From: CALBPI01 sp038531945
Lineage (GTDB): Bacteria > Pseudomonadota > Gammaproteobacteria > Steroidobacterales > Woeseiaceae
Length of the DNA stretch: 64,000 nucleotides
Reading direction: 5' to 3'
NCBI GenBank assembly: GCA_038531945.1
Contig: JBCBBH010000003.1
Coordinates: 310,001 to 374,000, forward strand
The position numbers and the translations under genes were made by a program. Below, one piece after another: positions 24,265-33,017 of this stretch. The notes under the pieces were generated by a model. It was not told where the DNA came from, ran no database searches, and saw nothing but the letters and a program-made list of their open reading frames with translations. Position 1 is the first letter of the stretch; every line of letters starts with the position of its first letter.

Positions 24265-25036
24265 ACTACTGACCTTAGATGCAGCTCTCGCCGCAATACC
24301 CAAGAAGCTTCGTACCAAGCTGGTCAAGTTCTATTCAGAGCTGAAGAAAGCTTTCGTAAAAGGCGACTACGATAGTTGCGGAACGAGATCTGGGAAATTC
24401 TGTGAGACGCTAATCCGAGTCCTCCAGAACATGCTGGAGGGCAAGCATGACCCTTTCGGCAAACAGGTGAATATTTACACTGAGGCGCGTCGGCTAGAGC
24501 AGCTATCAAAGACTGTCGGACCCGAGCCGCTTCGCGTGTTCGTACCCAGAGCGTTGTGTTTCCTTTACACGCTTAGAAATAAGCGCGGTTTTGCGCATGT
24601 AGGTGGTGATGTCGATGCGGATAAGATCGACGCAGCAACTTGCGTGCGAGTAGCGGATTGGTGTTTGTGCGAACTCATTCGTGTCGTCCACGCCCTTTCA
24701 CTGGAAGAGGCGCAAGCAATCATCGATGCCATCGCAAGTAGGGAGATCCCAGAAGTATGGGCGGTCGCCGGAAAACGTCGGGTGCTAAGAAACGATTTAG
24801 GTTACAAAGAACAAACGCTTTTGCTGATTTACACCGACGTTGAAGAGGCGGTGCTGATCGAGGATCTCTTCGAATGGACTGAGTATTCGCGCATGGATAA
24901 CTACAAGACTCGAATCCTCAAGCCCTTGCATGACAAGCGTTTGATCGACTGGGATAAGGAAACCGATACCGTCGTGATTTCTCCCACAGGCGTTGCAGAG
25001 GTTGAAGATAAGATTCTAAATGTCTCAAGGGTCTAG
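24245..25036 (+). CDS. HEPN-like putative RNase with C-terminal winged helix
   Basis: I do not recognise a named family. The 263-residue protein has a helical N-terminal half (about residues 20-165) with R111-N-x5-H118 in LRNKRGFAH, which fits the HEPN ribonuclease motif (R followed by a polar residue, 4-6 residues, then His). The C-terminal part (about 195-255; VLIEDLFEW...YKTRILKPLHDKRLIDWD) looks like a winged helix. HEPN proteins are common toxins and defence effectors that cut RNA. Start at 24245 is chosen within the overlap with the upstream gene; an ATG three codons earlier is also possible. It ends tail to tail with an integrase stub. Confidence 0.7.
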   Translation: MSTSSPELLTLDAALAAIPKKLRTKLVKFYSELKKAFVKGDYDSCGTRSGKFCETLIRVLQNMLEGKHDPFGKQVNIYTEARRLEQLSKTVGPEPLRVFVPRALCFLYTLRNKRGFAHVGGDVDADKIDAATCVRVADWCLCELIRVVHALSLEEAQAIIDAIASREIPEVWAVAGKRRVLRNDLGYKEQTLLLIYTDVEEAVLIEDLFEWTEYSRMDNYKTRILKPLHDKRLIDWDKETDTVVISPTGVAEVEDKILNVSRV

Positions 25037-25386
25037 CGTTCGAGCTGACCTCCGTTTGTCAGTAACGATATTAGCGCGCTACTGATTTCCTTTTGTGCTC
25101 TCAAATGCCCGGCATGTAGCGCATCGAAATTCACATATCGACTCTCGGTGACGCCCTGCGCGGCATGGTTCAACCGCCTCCCGGTGACGTCTCCGCCCAC
25201 TACGTCGTACGCTACTGTGCCGTAGGTCTTACGCGGCGTGTCCCCGTAGGCGAAGTCGGGTCGCCGACTCTCCTTGTTCTCTCTGATGTGCCCGGTCGAC
25301 GACGTCGTTGACGGCCAGACCCATTCGCTCAGCTCGCCTGCGATGAACCGGCCGGCGCGACGGGCGCGGGCTACCTCAAACCGCAT
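25033..25386 (-). pseudogene. C-terminal fragment of a tyrosine recombinase/integrase
   Basis: The 117 codons resemble the end of a phage-type integrase: PRKTYGTVAYDVV aligns with the usual HDLRRTFAT box, then GRRLNHAAQGVTESRY with the LNH motif and the nucleophile Tyr, and a helical tail HLRAQKEISSALISLL. The His that normally precedes the second catalytic Arg is Asp here. The N-terminal three quarters are missing and the frame begins abruptly, 20 bases from the neighbouring gene. It marks this stretch as a decayed integrative element next to tRNA-Thr. Confidence 0.7.
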
Positions 25387-25405
25387 TTCGACAGGGCCGC
25401 TCAGA

Positions 25406-25846
25406 CTATCGACTCTTCATCCTGAAAGGACTTTTAAGAGAGCCTTGTGAGTCGCTGTAAAGCACCAATTTGGCTGTGTAACCCGTAAGTCCGCCATCGT
25501 CGCGTATATCTTCTAGTACTGTTTTCGCCTGAGTGTCTCCGCGCGACAAGAACTCGGTTGCGACAGATAGTCGTACGGCTGGCTCTGAGTCAAACATCAA
25601 GTTCCGAAAACTCTCGAACCACTCCTGATCGCGATTTAGAAGAGCCTTGGCGCACTTCCGCATTTCCTTTTCACACTTCGCATGAACTCGGACGTCTCTC
25701 CTCGTGAAGTAAAGCAAAGCTTCTTTTTGTACCGCTGATTTGCGGAAGCGCTCAACTAGCGCATACTTTCGCCGGGTGCGGAACCAAAGAAGAATTCGTT
25801 GCATCAGAGGGCGAGACAGGCCCGTTCGCCTACGTACCGAAATCAA
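25406..25846 (-). CDS. small basic protein with HEAT-like/DUF2019-type C-terminus
   Basis: The 146-residue product has a basic, helical N-terminal half and a C-terminal segment MFDSEPAVRLSVATEFLSRGD followed by LEDIRDDGGLTGYTAKLVL, which resembles the VRL-A-A repeat pattern of DUF2019/HEAT-like proteins. Its function is unknown; several such small repeat proteins sit behind toxins as immunity candidates. The beginning overlaps the lipoprotein gene by 17 bases. A start at an internal ATG 15 codons downstream is possible. Confidence in the gene is moderate, in the function low. Confidence 0.55.
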   Translation of the reverse strand: MISVRRRTGLSRPLMQRILLWFRTRRKYALVERFRKSAVQKEALLYFTRRDVRVHAKCEKEMRKCAKALLNRDQEWFESFRNLMFDSEPAVRLSVATEFLSRGDTQAKTVLEDIRDDGGLTGYTAKLVLYSDSQGSLKSPFRMKSR

Positions 25847-26507
25847 CTAAAGTTGGGTTTCCTTCTCGATCAAAAATCACTGGAAGGAAATTGAATTCGA
25901 GTTCGCCTTCATCGCTTGTCTTGATCCGAGCAATCAGATACGAAAATACCTCCTCGGACTCGCTTTCTAGAGCGGAACGTGGCTCTAAACGAATACTCGT
26001 ATGCACGATTGTCTTATCGCGAAAAGTGAAGTAAACATTTTCTGAAAATGTCGCGATGAAAGTATCGTCTTCGTACTTCGTGATGTAGCCCTGAAACCGG
26101 AGTTCGATCGGGTTGTTTGCATCAACTTTACGTCGCCGTTTTTGACTAACCGCGTAGTGGAACTGTCGTCTTTCGTTTGCATTTAGACGTTGTATATTTG
26201 CACTGGGTAGTGCTTTCTCATCTTGCACACAGCGAACGCTACTCGTTAGCAAAGTTTCATCGGCGCTAGCGGTGTTGAAGTCTAGATTGCAAAACGGATC
26301 TTCAAACCAAGGAAAGCTGTATTGTTGCTCGCTACCAAATCGTAGCAGTACGTTCACGACCCAGGCTTCGTCCGACTTCTCTACACTGGCAGTAGTCGAA
26401 AGGGTGCATTTCACTTCCCAGCATTCAGCGTTGGGGGATGCGTCGCACCCCCCAACACTAAGTCCAATAAAGAACAGAAGGGACAAAGCTCGAGTTTTAG
26501 TTGACAT
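25830..26507 (-). CDS. predicted lipoprotein of unknown function
   Basis: The start at 26507 has a GAAGGAG ribosome site and gives 225 residues with a lipoprotein signal (ALSLLFFIGLSVGGC). The mature part is mostly beta-strand in pattern with several cysteines (ECWEVKC, FCNLDF, RCVQDE) and no family I recognise. It overlaps the 3' end of the large secreted-protein gene by 11 bases and the next small gene by 17 bases, so the three form one operon. As a surface or periplasmic partner of a possible secreted effector it could protect the producer, but that is speculation. Confidence 0.65.
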   Translation of the reverse strand: MSTKTRALSLLFFIGLSVGGCDASPNAECWEVKCTLSTTASVEKSDEAWVVNVLLRFGSEQQYSFPWFEDPFCNLDFNTASADETLLTSSVRCVQDEKALPSANIQRLNANERRQFHYAVSQKRRRKVDANNPIELRFQGYITKYEDDTFIATFSENVYFTFRDKTIVHTSIRLEPRSALESESEEVFSYLIARIKTSDEGELEFNFLPVIFDREGNPTLVDFGT

Positions 26508-28542
26508 TTGCTCCTTCACTTCTCAGCGTAACAACAGCTTCCGTTCTGCCGGCCAGACGCCCTCTGTCCTCATCAATCAAGTCAAGAATGTGTTCGCCCG
26601 GTGTCTTGCTAGGGTCCGAGTCAAACAAACGTTGTGCTTCTTGTCCGAGGTGATTGGAGTATATGTCTTCCGTGATGTAGCTTGACGAACATCCTTGGAA
26701 AGTCTCGTACAACAACTCGAATAGCCCAAAGCCCCAGCCTATTTTGTACGCAGTCACTATATGTCGTGCGTCGATAAAGCCAAAATTGTCGATGAGGAAC
26801 GAGAGTCCGCCCGTCGTGACGATAAAGGAATAGCGCGAGGACGACCACGTATTGTTGTCGAGTACCTCAGAGATACTCAAATCGATTCTGTTGTTTATGG
26901 AGGCCACGAAACTGCCGGGCGACAAGAAGTTGTCGAGCCGACTCTGGTAGTAATTGGGATTGTTCGCAATACAGTCGGGCGTCTCACCAGTTCTTGCGTC
27001 TTGTGTACTAGTGATTGCCAGTAGAAACTCGTACCCATCCTGCGTATCAGGATCGATCTGGCCGGGCAGCCAATCGCCAAGATCCCAACCTCCAACGACT
27101 GTACCCAAAACGCGCTCCAAGATCTCCTTCGCTTTGTCGATTGAAGCATCACTTGCTTGGTCGATGATTTTTTGTAGCTCGACTGAGAGCTCGAAAGCGT
27201 CGAGGCTGTAATTGGTGTCATCGAAAGTTCCAGGAATTGTTATCGGAGTCCATGTGTCAACCAAAAAGACTTCGATGTACCCGTCCCAGGTAGGCAGGAA
27301 ATCGATCAATCCGCACCAAAACACGCACCTAAGCGTGCTTGGGTCGTTGATCTCCGCGAGTTCGGGCTCGACCTCTATCATCGCTGCGGCCTTCTGAGGC
27401 GCGTTGGAGTAAGCGCTGAGGTCCACTATGTTGGTCACTTGGTGCGCACTCAAGACGGGTGCGGACTTAGTCGTCACCTCGGAATTCATAGTGGCTCCAG
27501 CCGTAGCAATGCTGACACCACTAGGTGATTGCTGAGTTGCGGCACTAATGAAACCATCGAGCCCTAAATCAGGCAGCGGAATATCTTCTTCGAACAAGAC
27601 AGTCGATACGTCTGCACACAGCAAGAACCCGTAAACGTTAGCGCACGTCCTGACTACTGCTTCAATCTTGATGTTATAGCCTTGCTCGTCCGGCGTGCCA
27701 GCCTGATCAAAATGCATCGGATCATCTACCCATGCATCGATATCATCAAAAAACATAGTCATTTCGTCTGCGACACCAACAACTGATCGCGCATTCCCAT
27801 TGTAGAGTTCGCCAGTGGAATAGATGAACTGGTCAGATACAGTCGGGATTATTGTATCGAGCCCATCAATGAACACATCGACATGGCCATCAACGTTAAA
27901 GTCATTCACTTCAACCGCAACATTGGCCACCGGCCATGTCCGTGCGATATCGAACCAAGCTGGGTTATCGGATGTCGCAATAAGTCGTCCATCAGTCGTC
28001 TGTATCAAAATAGTCTCGTAAAGAACGCCGTCGTTTTGTGTACCGCCAGATGTTCGCCTTACATACACATCCGTGAGGCCGTCGCCGCCAATGTCGCCCG
28101 TCCTTACCTCATAAGTGAAGGTTCTTTGCACGTCTAGAGACGACGGAACAGGCACGGGACCAGTTTCGACTTGAACAGTAATTATTTCTGAGTGCTCAGT
28201 AACTGTCGGACATCTTCCTCTCCCACCGCCAGAGCAATCAGGAAAAGTGTGGGCGACTCGGTACTGGTGCAAACCGATCGGCTTGGCCGATATATCGAAT
28301 GATGTTGTGTTGCTGTTGGTCAAAAGCACTGTAGTCCACTGGGTAGAGCCATTCGAGCGCTCCTGCAATTGGTACTGACCCTGCGACGACGGCGCGTTCC
28401 ACGCAAGTGTGTAATCTCCAGAGTTCGGGCTGTTTGATGGAGTCAAATTCGCAAAGTACCCCCAGGCATCACCACTTGGCCACACAAGGACCGTCAACAG
28501 CATTGCAAGAGTTACTTTATTCGCTAAGTAGTCTGTACGCAT
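26497..28542 (-). CDS. large secreted protein with FG-GAP-like repeats and possible toxin-like C-terminus
   Basis: The 681-residue product has a signal peptide, an Ig/fibronectin-like N-terminal domain (YTLAWNAPSSQGQYQLQERS), and at least two FG-GAP/VCBS-like calcium loops (GDIGGDGLTDVYVRR and NDFNVDGHVDVFIDG). The region of about 555-650 contains DARHIVTAYKIGWGF and DIYSNHLGQEAQ, an R-H ... S/N-N-x-x-G spacing that recalls peptidoglycan- or polymorphic-toxin-type C-terminal domains, though I cannot assign it. A good ribosome site (GGAGAGGAG) precedes the ATG. It heads a three-gene operon with a lipoprotein and a HEAT-like protein. Lower GC than the core genes suggests acquisition. Confidence 0.7.
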   Translation of the reverse strand: MRTDYLANKVTLAMLLTVLVWPSGDAWGYFANLTPSNSPNSGDYTLAWNAPSSQGQYQLQERSNGSTQWTTVLLTNSNTTSFDISAKPIGLHQYRVAHTFPDCSGGGRGRCPTVTEHSEIITVQVETGPVPVPSSLDVQRTFTYEVRTGDIGGDGLTDVYVRRTSGGTQNDGVLYETILIQTTDGRLIATSDNPAWFDIARTWPVANVAVEVNDFNVDGHVDVFIDGLDTIIPTVSDQFIYSTGELYNGNARSVVGVADEMTMFFDDIDAWVDDPMHFDQAGTPDEQGYNIKIEAVVRTCANVYGFLLCADVSTVLFEEDIPLPDLGLDGFISAATQQSPSGVSIATAGATMNSEVTTKSAPVLSAHQVTNIVDLSAYSNAPQKAAAMIEVEPELAEINDPSTLRCVFWCGLIDFLPTWDGYIEVFLVDTWTPITIPGTFDDTNYSLDAFELSVELQKIIDQASDASIDKAKEILERVLGTVVGGWDLGDWLPGQIDPDTQDGYEFLLAITSTQDARTGETPDCIANNPNYYQSRLDNFLSPGSFVASINNRIDLSISEVLDNNTWSSSRYSFIVTTGGLSFLIDNFGFIDARHIVTAYKIGWGFGLFELLYETFQGCSSSYITEDIYSNHLGQEAQRLFDSDPSKTPGEHILDLIDEDRGRLAGRTEAVVTLRSEGANVN

Positions 28543-29345
28543 CTTGGTATCTCCTCTCCAAGAACTGAAACGCGTTGCGTTGAGTCATCCGTGGTTGAAG
28601 CCTGCGTTGTATCCACAATCGAGAGGCTTCTAAGCAAAACAAATTTTTCGAATCATTCCTCTAGCTGCGCTTCGTTCCGTGCATGAGCCCGACCTGCGTG
28701 AGGTCGGGGGTTATCGAAGAAAACGCTGGAAGCAAACAAGACCTCCAGCGAACGCGCAGCCAAAATAGCAGCAGCCTTTCGCTATCTGTCAAATCAGGGA
28801 TGTATCAATTTACCGACAAAAATGACTCAATACGGTCCGATGGACTCAAATGTCGCATTTTTTCTACATTTGGATAAGCCGCTGTTTCAAAGAATGAAAT
28901 CAGACACTTCTGGTCCGCAACTAGCGATCCACACTGTGATCGAGAACCACAATGTGATTTTCTGTTTCGAAAATAGAATCACATATCAATTGCGAAGGAA
29001 GTGCGCGGTTCCCTGGCCCCAAAGGACCACCTGCGTTTTTGGTTGCGATTTGGAGCATGTTAAGTAGACGCGGCTTACCGGCCAGACTTTGCTGACCGCG
29101 TTGTCGTAGGCCTCGCCACACCCGAGGTGATGCGGTGACTCTCCACTCTGAGCCGAGCTACGTTCATTGAGGCGCCATCCACTGGTCTGGCGGAGAAAAT
29201 CACGGGAAACGAGTAGTCAGAATTGGTCGTGACTCGTGACAATCATGATCTAGACTCTCGTTCGGAACTACTTGGAAAAAGGGCTGTTCCGGGAGTTTGG
29301 GTGATTCTTACGAAGCCTGTTTGGACGATCCGCGTGCCGCGCTAC
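28543..29345. other. 803-base stretch without a supportable gene
   Basis: The stretch begins with the ribosome site and presumed promoter of the large secreted-protein gene. A stem CCCGACCT/AGGTCGGG lies at 28688-28708 but has no T-run. Short reading frames on both strands show no family likeness and no good ribosome sites. Nothing else can be supported. Confidence 0.5.
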
Positions 29346-29951
29346 TCATCCCAGCTTCGGGTCCCCAAGTGAAAACCCGTTAGCCACCCGATCAAACTTC
29401 AGTTGAATCACCCACCGCTGATTGAATTTGTCTTTGTAGACCAGCTCGCCGGTTGCGTCCTCGTCGCCAAGCTCAACCGTGATCTCGAATAGATCGCCAG
29501 CATTCAAATCGCGTTTGCTGTCGCCCAGTTTGGAGGTCATGCCGATGGCCGATCGTAAGTGAAGGTCCAGCGCCGCCTCGCCATCGTTGACGAGCTTCAC
29601 CAAGATCGAATCGTCCTTTGTTGTGGGCTGACCACGCAGCTGTAGTCGTGGCTGTACCTCAGCGCTCGCGAACTGTTGTTGGCGCTCAGCCGATTTGGCC
29701 AGTCGGTTGGAAGACTCCACCTGTTCGTTCAATTCGGCGATCTGCATTTGCAAAGCATGCGATTGTTGGAAGTAGCCGATCACGATCCAAAGCAAAGCGA
29801 GGGGCGAAAAGAAACCGGCAAGGAAATCGCCCAAGTCATTCGGCTCAAGAGAAACGATCTCTGAGAAATTCAACAACGCGTACGCGGCGAACAAAACGGC
29901 CCACACCGCCGAGCCGGCGAGTCCAATGACGATGTAGGTACGGTCTTTCAT
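29346..29951 (-). CDS. two-TM membrane protein with coiled coil, function unknown
   Basis: The ATG at 29951 is chosen because the first hydrophobic segment (YIVIGLAGSAVWAVLFAAYALL) begins at once; a frame extending 13 codons further is unlikely. A second membrane segment in GDFLAGFFSPLALLWIVIGYFQQ is followed by a coiled coil (LQMQIAELNEQVESSNRLAKSAERQQ) and a C-terminal beta domain of about 95 residues (residues 108-201). Proteins with the 'GDFLAG.F.PLA..W' segment are widespread in proteobacteria and have no known role. It is divergent from the CBM9/beta-lactamase gene. Confidence 0.7.
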   Translation of the reverse strand: MKDRTYIVIGLAGSAVWAVLFAAYALLNFSEIVSLEPNDLGDFLAGFFSPLALLWIVIGYFQQSHALQMQIAELNEQVESSNRLAKSAERQQQFASAEVQPRLQLRGQPTTKDDSILVKLVNDGEAALDLHLRSAIGMTSKLGDSKRDLNAGDLFEITVELGDEDATGELVYKDKFNQRWVIQLKFDRVANGFSLGDPKLG

Positions 29952-30143
29952 TCGCTCTAATCTAAGGTATCCCGACGCATTACACATCACTTTTCTGCAC
30001 TTCGCCGAAGCCGAAGCGTGTCAGAGATTTGCTGAGCCGTTGCGGCTGAACAAACAAAGGCCAATTTCTCCAATTCGACTAAACCAATTCTGTCGACCCT
30101 GCATCCAATACCCAATCGTTCGATTCAACAAGGTGGGGAACCG

Positions 30144-32183
30144 ATGATGCACAAGATCGCTTGGGGTATGGGATTGAGCTGCCTGATTGCGGGCCATGCA
30201 TGGGCGGACAACGGTGCAATCGCACATGCGACACCAATCAAAGAGATTAGAGTCGATGGCAAGTTGAATGACTGGCCGAGCGATCCGAAGTTTTTTCCGA
30301 TTCGATACAACGGTGATCAGGAAACTGTTCCAGGCGACGAGGGTTTCGACGCCCAGTTCACGGCGGGCTTCGATCCCATCGAGAACAGGCTATTCCTCGC
30401 TGTGAAAATCACTGATGACGTGCACGTAGCTACCGACAGTGATGATGCGGACTGGGAGCGACTCGACGGTGTCATTGCTTACGTCGATTTCAATCACACG
30501 ACCAGCGGGTCCGGCTCGGCTCTGTACTTCGCATCAGGCGAAAACCGCGAACTGATGAGCGGTGAGTCGAGCTGGGATGCCACCGTTGCGAACATGGATT
30601 GGGACGGCGTCGATGTGGCCGTGGCCCGTGATGGCAATACGACCGTCTACGAGTGGCGATTCGAGAGCCCTATCGACTTCGACAGCGGGATGGTACTCGG
30701 CCTCGATTTTCTCGTTGCTGATCAGGATGCCGAAGACGCTGATACTTCGGCGCGTTTGTTCTCCTGGGGGCCGGGCTTTGGCAAAAGCCAGGCCGGTGGT
30801 CGCACAGGCGACTTGCTCCTCGTTGGCCCGGACGACGCACTCGGCACCGTGTCCGGCGAGATCGCGATGTCGGGCATCAAACAGGAAGACGACGCACAAC
30901 TGCGGGTGCGCTTGCAGTCGGATTCAGAGCCACGTCGCTGGGTGCAGGTGCTGGCGGACGAGCAAGGCCGCTACAGCGTCGAGCTGCCGGCCGATCGCTA
31001 CACGCTCAGCAGTGCCGATCGCATGATCCGCGTCGAGGATGAGATTCATGCGATCGCGCTAGCCGATCCGGCAACCGTTCGCGTACGCGCGGGTCGCTCG
31101 GTCGATGTGCCTGCGCTGGAGATCGTGGCCCAACCCTTCCCGGTCGAGTTTCCGGAGCGGGGCGCCTTGTTCGAGTTCAGTGAAGATGACCACGCCGCAT
31201 TCGACCAAGTCGTCGAGCGCTTGATGGCGCACTATTCAATCCCAGGCGCGTCGTTGGCGCTGATTAAGGATGGCGAGCTGGAGCTCCACCGCACCTACGG
31301 CGTGCAGGATGCGTCCACCGGTGAACCGGTCGCGCCCAACACCGTGTTCGAGGCCGCATCGATCACCAAACCCGTCTTTGCCTTCGCCGTGAATCGCATG
31401 GCCGAACGCGGCGAGATCGATCTGGATCGTCCGTTGTATCAATACCTTGAGTTCGAGGACATCGCGCACGACGAGCGCTATAAAAAAATCACGGCGCGGC
31501 AGGTGTTGTCGCACCAAACTGGCTTTCCGAATTGGCGCTACATGAACGATGACGGTCAGCTCGACATCAAGTTCTACCCCGGCATTCAATACGGCTACTC
31601 CGGCGAGGGTTTCGAGTACCTCGGCCGCGTCGTATCCAAGATCAAGGGCGAGCCGCTCGAAGACATCGTTCGTCGCGAGACCGTCGATGTCATGGGCTTC
31701 ACAACCAACACCTTCTTCGCCGACGGGCCGCAAATGCGCGAGCAAGTATCACGCGGTCACCTGGCAGGCTTCGCTGGGCCGCACGGTTTCCCTGAGGAGA
31801 TCGGCGTCGCGCACAGCATGTACACCGAGGCGCGCACGTTCTCGAACTTCATGATCAACCTGCTGAAGCAAGAGGGTCTCTCGGAGGCCGGCTACGCGGC
31901 GATGCTGGAACCGCAAGTCGCGATTCCATCGGACGATGGCGATATCCCGAATTGGCCGAGTCGCTTTGGTCTCGGCTTTCATTTGATGAACAGCCCATTC
32001 GGCCTCGTCTACGGACACGGTGGCAATAACGGCAACTTCACGTGCCAGTTTGAGCTCTATCCAGAGCACGATCTCGGCTTTGTCGTGTTCACGAACGGCG
32101 ACACCGGTTGGCAGTTCGCGAACGCGCTTCGCGACTATTTGATCATTGGTCGATCTGAGGCGGCTGATGAGACCGAAACGTAG
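30144..32183 (+). CDS. secreted serine hydrolase (beta-lactamase class C fold) with N-terminal CBM9-like domain
   Basis: A signal peptide (cut near AWA, residue 21) leads to a CBM9-like domain at about 30-230 (EIRVDGKLNDWPSD and DWERLDGVIAYVDFNH), an Ig-like linker domain (about 235-325) and a class C beta-lactamase/esterase domain from about 345 to the end. The serine motif is S406-I-T-K409; the second motif is YSG at 485-487 where many have Y-x-N; the third is GHGGNNG. Known relatives are esterases, D-aminopeptidases or penicillin-binding-like enzymes, not resistance enzymes. The CBM9-like part may bring it to cell-surface glycans. It probably acts in the periplasm or outside. Confidence 0.85.
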   Translation: MMHKIAWGMGLSCLIAGHAWADNGAIAHATPIKEIRVDGKLNDWPSDPKFFPIRYNGDQETVPGDEGFDAQFTAGFDPIENRLFLAVKITDDVHVATDSDDADWERLDGVIAYVDFNHTTSGSGSALYFASGENRELMSGESSWDATVANMDWDGVDVAVARDGNTTVYEWRFESPIDFDSGMVLGLDFLVADQDAEDADTSARLFSWGPGFGKSQAGGRTGDLLLVGPDDALGTVSGEIAMSGIKQEDDAQLRVRLQSDSEPRRWVQVLADEQGRYSVELPADRYTLSSADRMIRVEDEIHAIALADPATVRVRAGRSVDVPALEIVAQPFPVEFPERGALFEFSEDDHAAFDQVVERLMAHYSIPGASLALIKDGELELHRTYGVQDASTGEPVAPNTVFEAASITKPVFAFAVNRMAERGEIDLDRPLYQYLEFEDIAHDERYKKITARQVLSHQTGFPNWRYMNDDGQLDIKFYPGIQYGYSGEGFEYLGRVVSKIKGEPLEDIVRRETVDVMGFTTNTFFADGPQMREQVSRGHLAGFAGPHGFPEEIGVAHSMYTEARTFSNFMINLLKQEGLSEAGYAAMLEPQVAIPSDDGDIPNWPSRFGLGFHLMNSPFGLVYGHGGNNGNFTCQFELYPEHDLGFVVFTNGDTGWQFANALRDYLIIGRSEAADETET

Positions 32184-32372
32184 GACATAACCCGCGTTCC
32201 CTGTGGGGTTGTGACCGGGGAAGTGACCGTTGGCGCCGACGGTGACTTCTCCGGCATGACTCTTCCGTGAAAATCACTCCTATTCGGACGGGCTGCAGAT
32301 GATCTAATCGTCTGTTTCTGATGGCTTTTTCCACCCGCCAGGCTCGTTCGAGCTGAATTCGACTTTTTTGCA

Positions 32373-33017
32373 TTGTCATTGAACCGTCGTTCGCGCGGTC
32401 GTCTCTTACCGAGCAACAACGCAACCGATGTGGATTCAGTGGATAAAGTGCCCCAACGCAGTCGAGAAAATGAGGATCTGATCGATCAGGCTCTGCTGCG
32501 CCGTGTGTCCGAGGAGCGCGATAGCCATGCGCTGCAGACGCTGTACGAGCGCTTTGCGCCGCGGGTAATCGGCTTTCTCAGAAGGCTGACCAACGACTCC
32601 GGCTTGATCGAAGAGGTCTACAACGACGTCATGATGACGGTCTGGGAAAAGGCGCATCAATACCGCTCGGAGTCCAAAGCGTCCAGTTGGGTGTTCTCGA
32701 TTGCTTATCGGCGCTGCTTGCGGCTCGTGAAGAAGCAGAACTTTCGATCGGGTGTGCTGCGGATGCTCGGTCAGGAGACCAACGAGCCGACATCACGCGG
32801 CAACGCTGAGGTCGACGAGTCAGACTTGATTGAGGCCGCACTGCAACGCCTGAGCGCACCGCATCGGTTGGTCGTTGAATTGACGTACTTTCGCGACTTT
32901 TCCACACAGGAAGTCGCAGACATTGTGGATTGCCCAGCGAACACCGTGAAGACCCGGTTGTTTCATGCGCGCAAACAAATCCGCACCTTTGTAGAACGAC
33001 AAGGAGTCTCAGCATGA
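32373..33017 (+). CDS. ECF-type RNA polymerase sigma factor
   Basis: The 214-residue frame contains sigma region 2 (ALQTLYERFAPRVIGFLRRLTND, then EEVYNDVMMTVWEKAHQY and SSWVFSIAYRRCLRLVKK) and region 4 (LIEAALQRLSAPHRLVVELTYFRDFSTQEVADIVDCPANTVKTRLFHARKQIR). The start is uncertain: the frame opens with TTG at 32373, and GTG codons near 32430 are alternatives. It is directed to its own target promoters when freed from the anti-sigma factor, whose gene overlaps its stop by 4 bases. The linked genes predict a role in envelope sensing. Confidence 0.92.
   Translation: MSLNRRSRGRLLPSNNATDVDSVDKVPQRSRENEDLIDQALLRRVSEERDSHALQTLYERFAPRVIGFLRRLTNDSGLIEEVYNDVMMTVWEKAHQYRSESKASSWVFSIAYRRCLRLVKKQNFRSGVLRMLGQETNEPTSRGNAEVDESDLIEAALQRLSAPHRLVVELTYFRDFSTQEVADIVDCPANTVKTRLFHARKQIRTFVERQGVSA

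Noticed and set aside
28688..28708. Hairpin as a Rho-independent terminator
   Set aside because: No T-run on either strand and no gene ending nearby on the correct side.
29130..29180. tRNA-like D-arm sequence on the minus strand
   Set aside because: A GAGCCGAGCTACG stretch resembles a D-arm but no acceptor, anticodon or T stems can be formed around it.
29328..29342. Third copy of the tRNA att core (ATCCGCGTGCCGCGC)
   Set aside because: Only about 10 of 15 positions match, which is expected by chance in GC-rich DNA.
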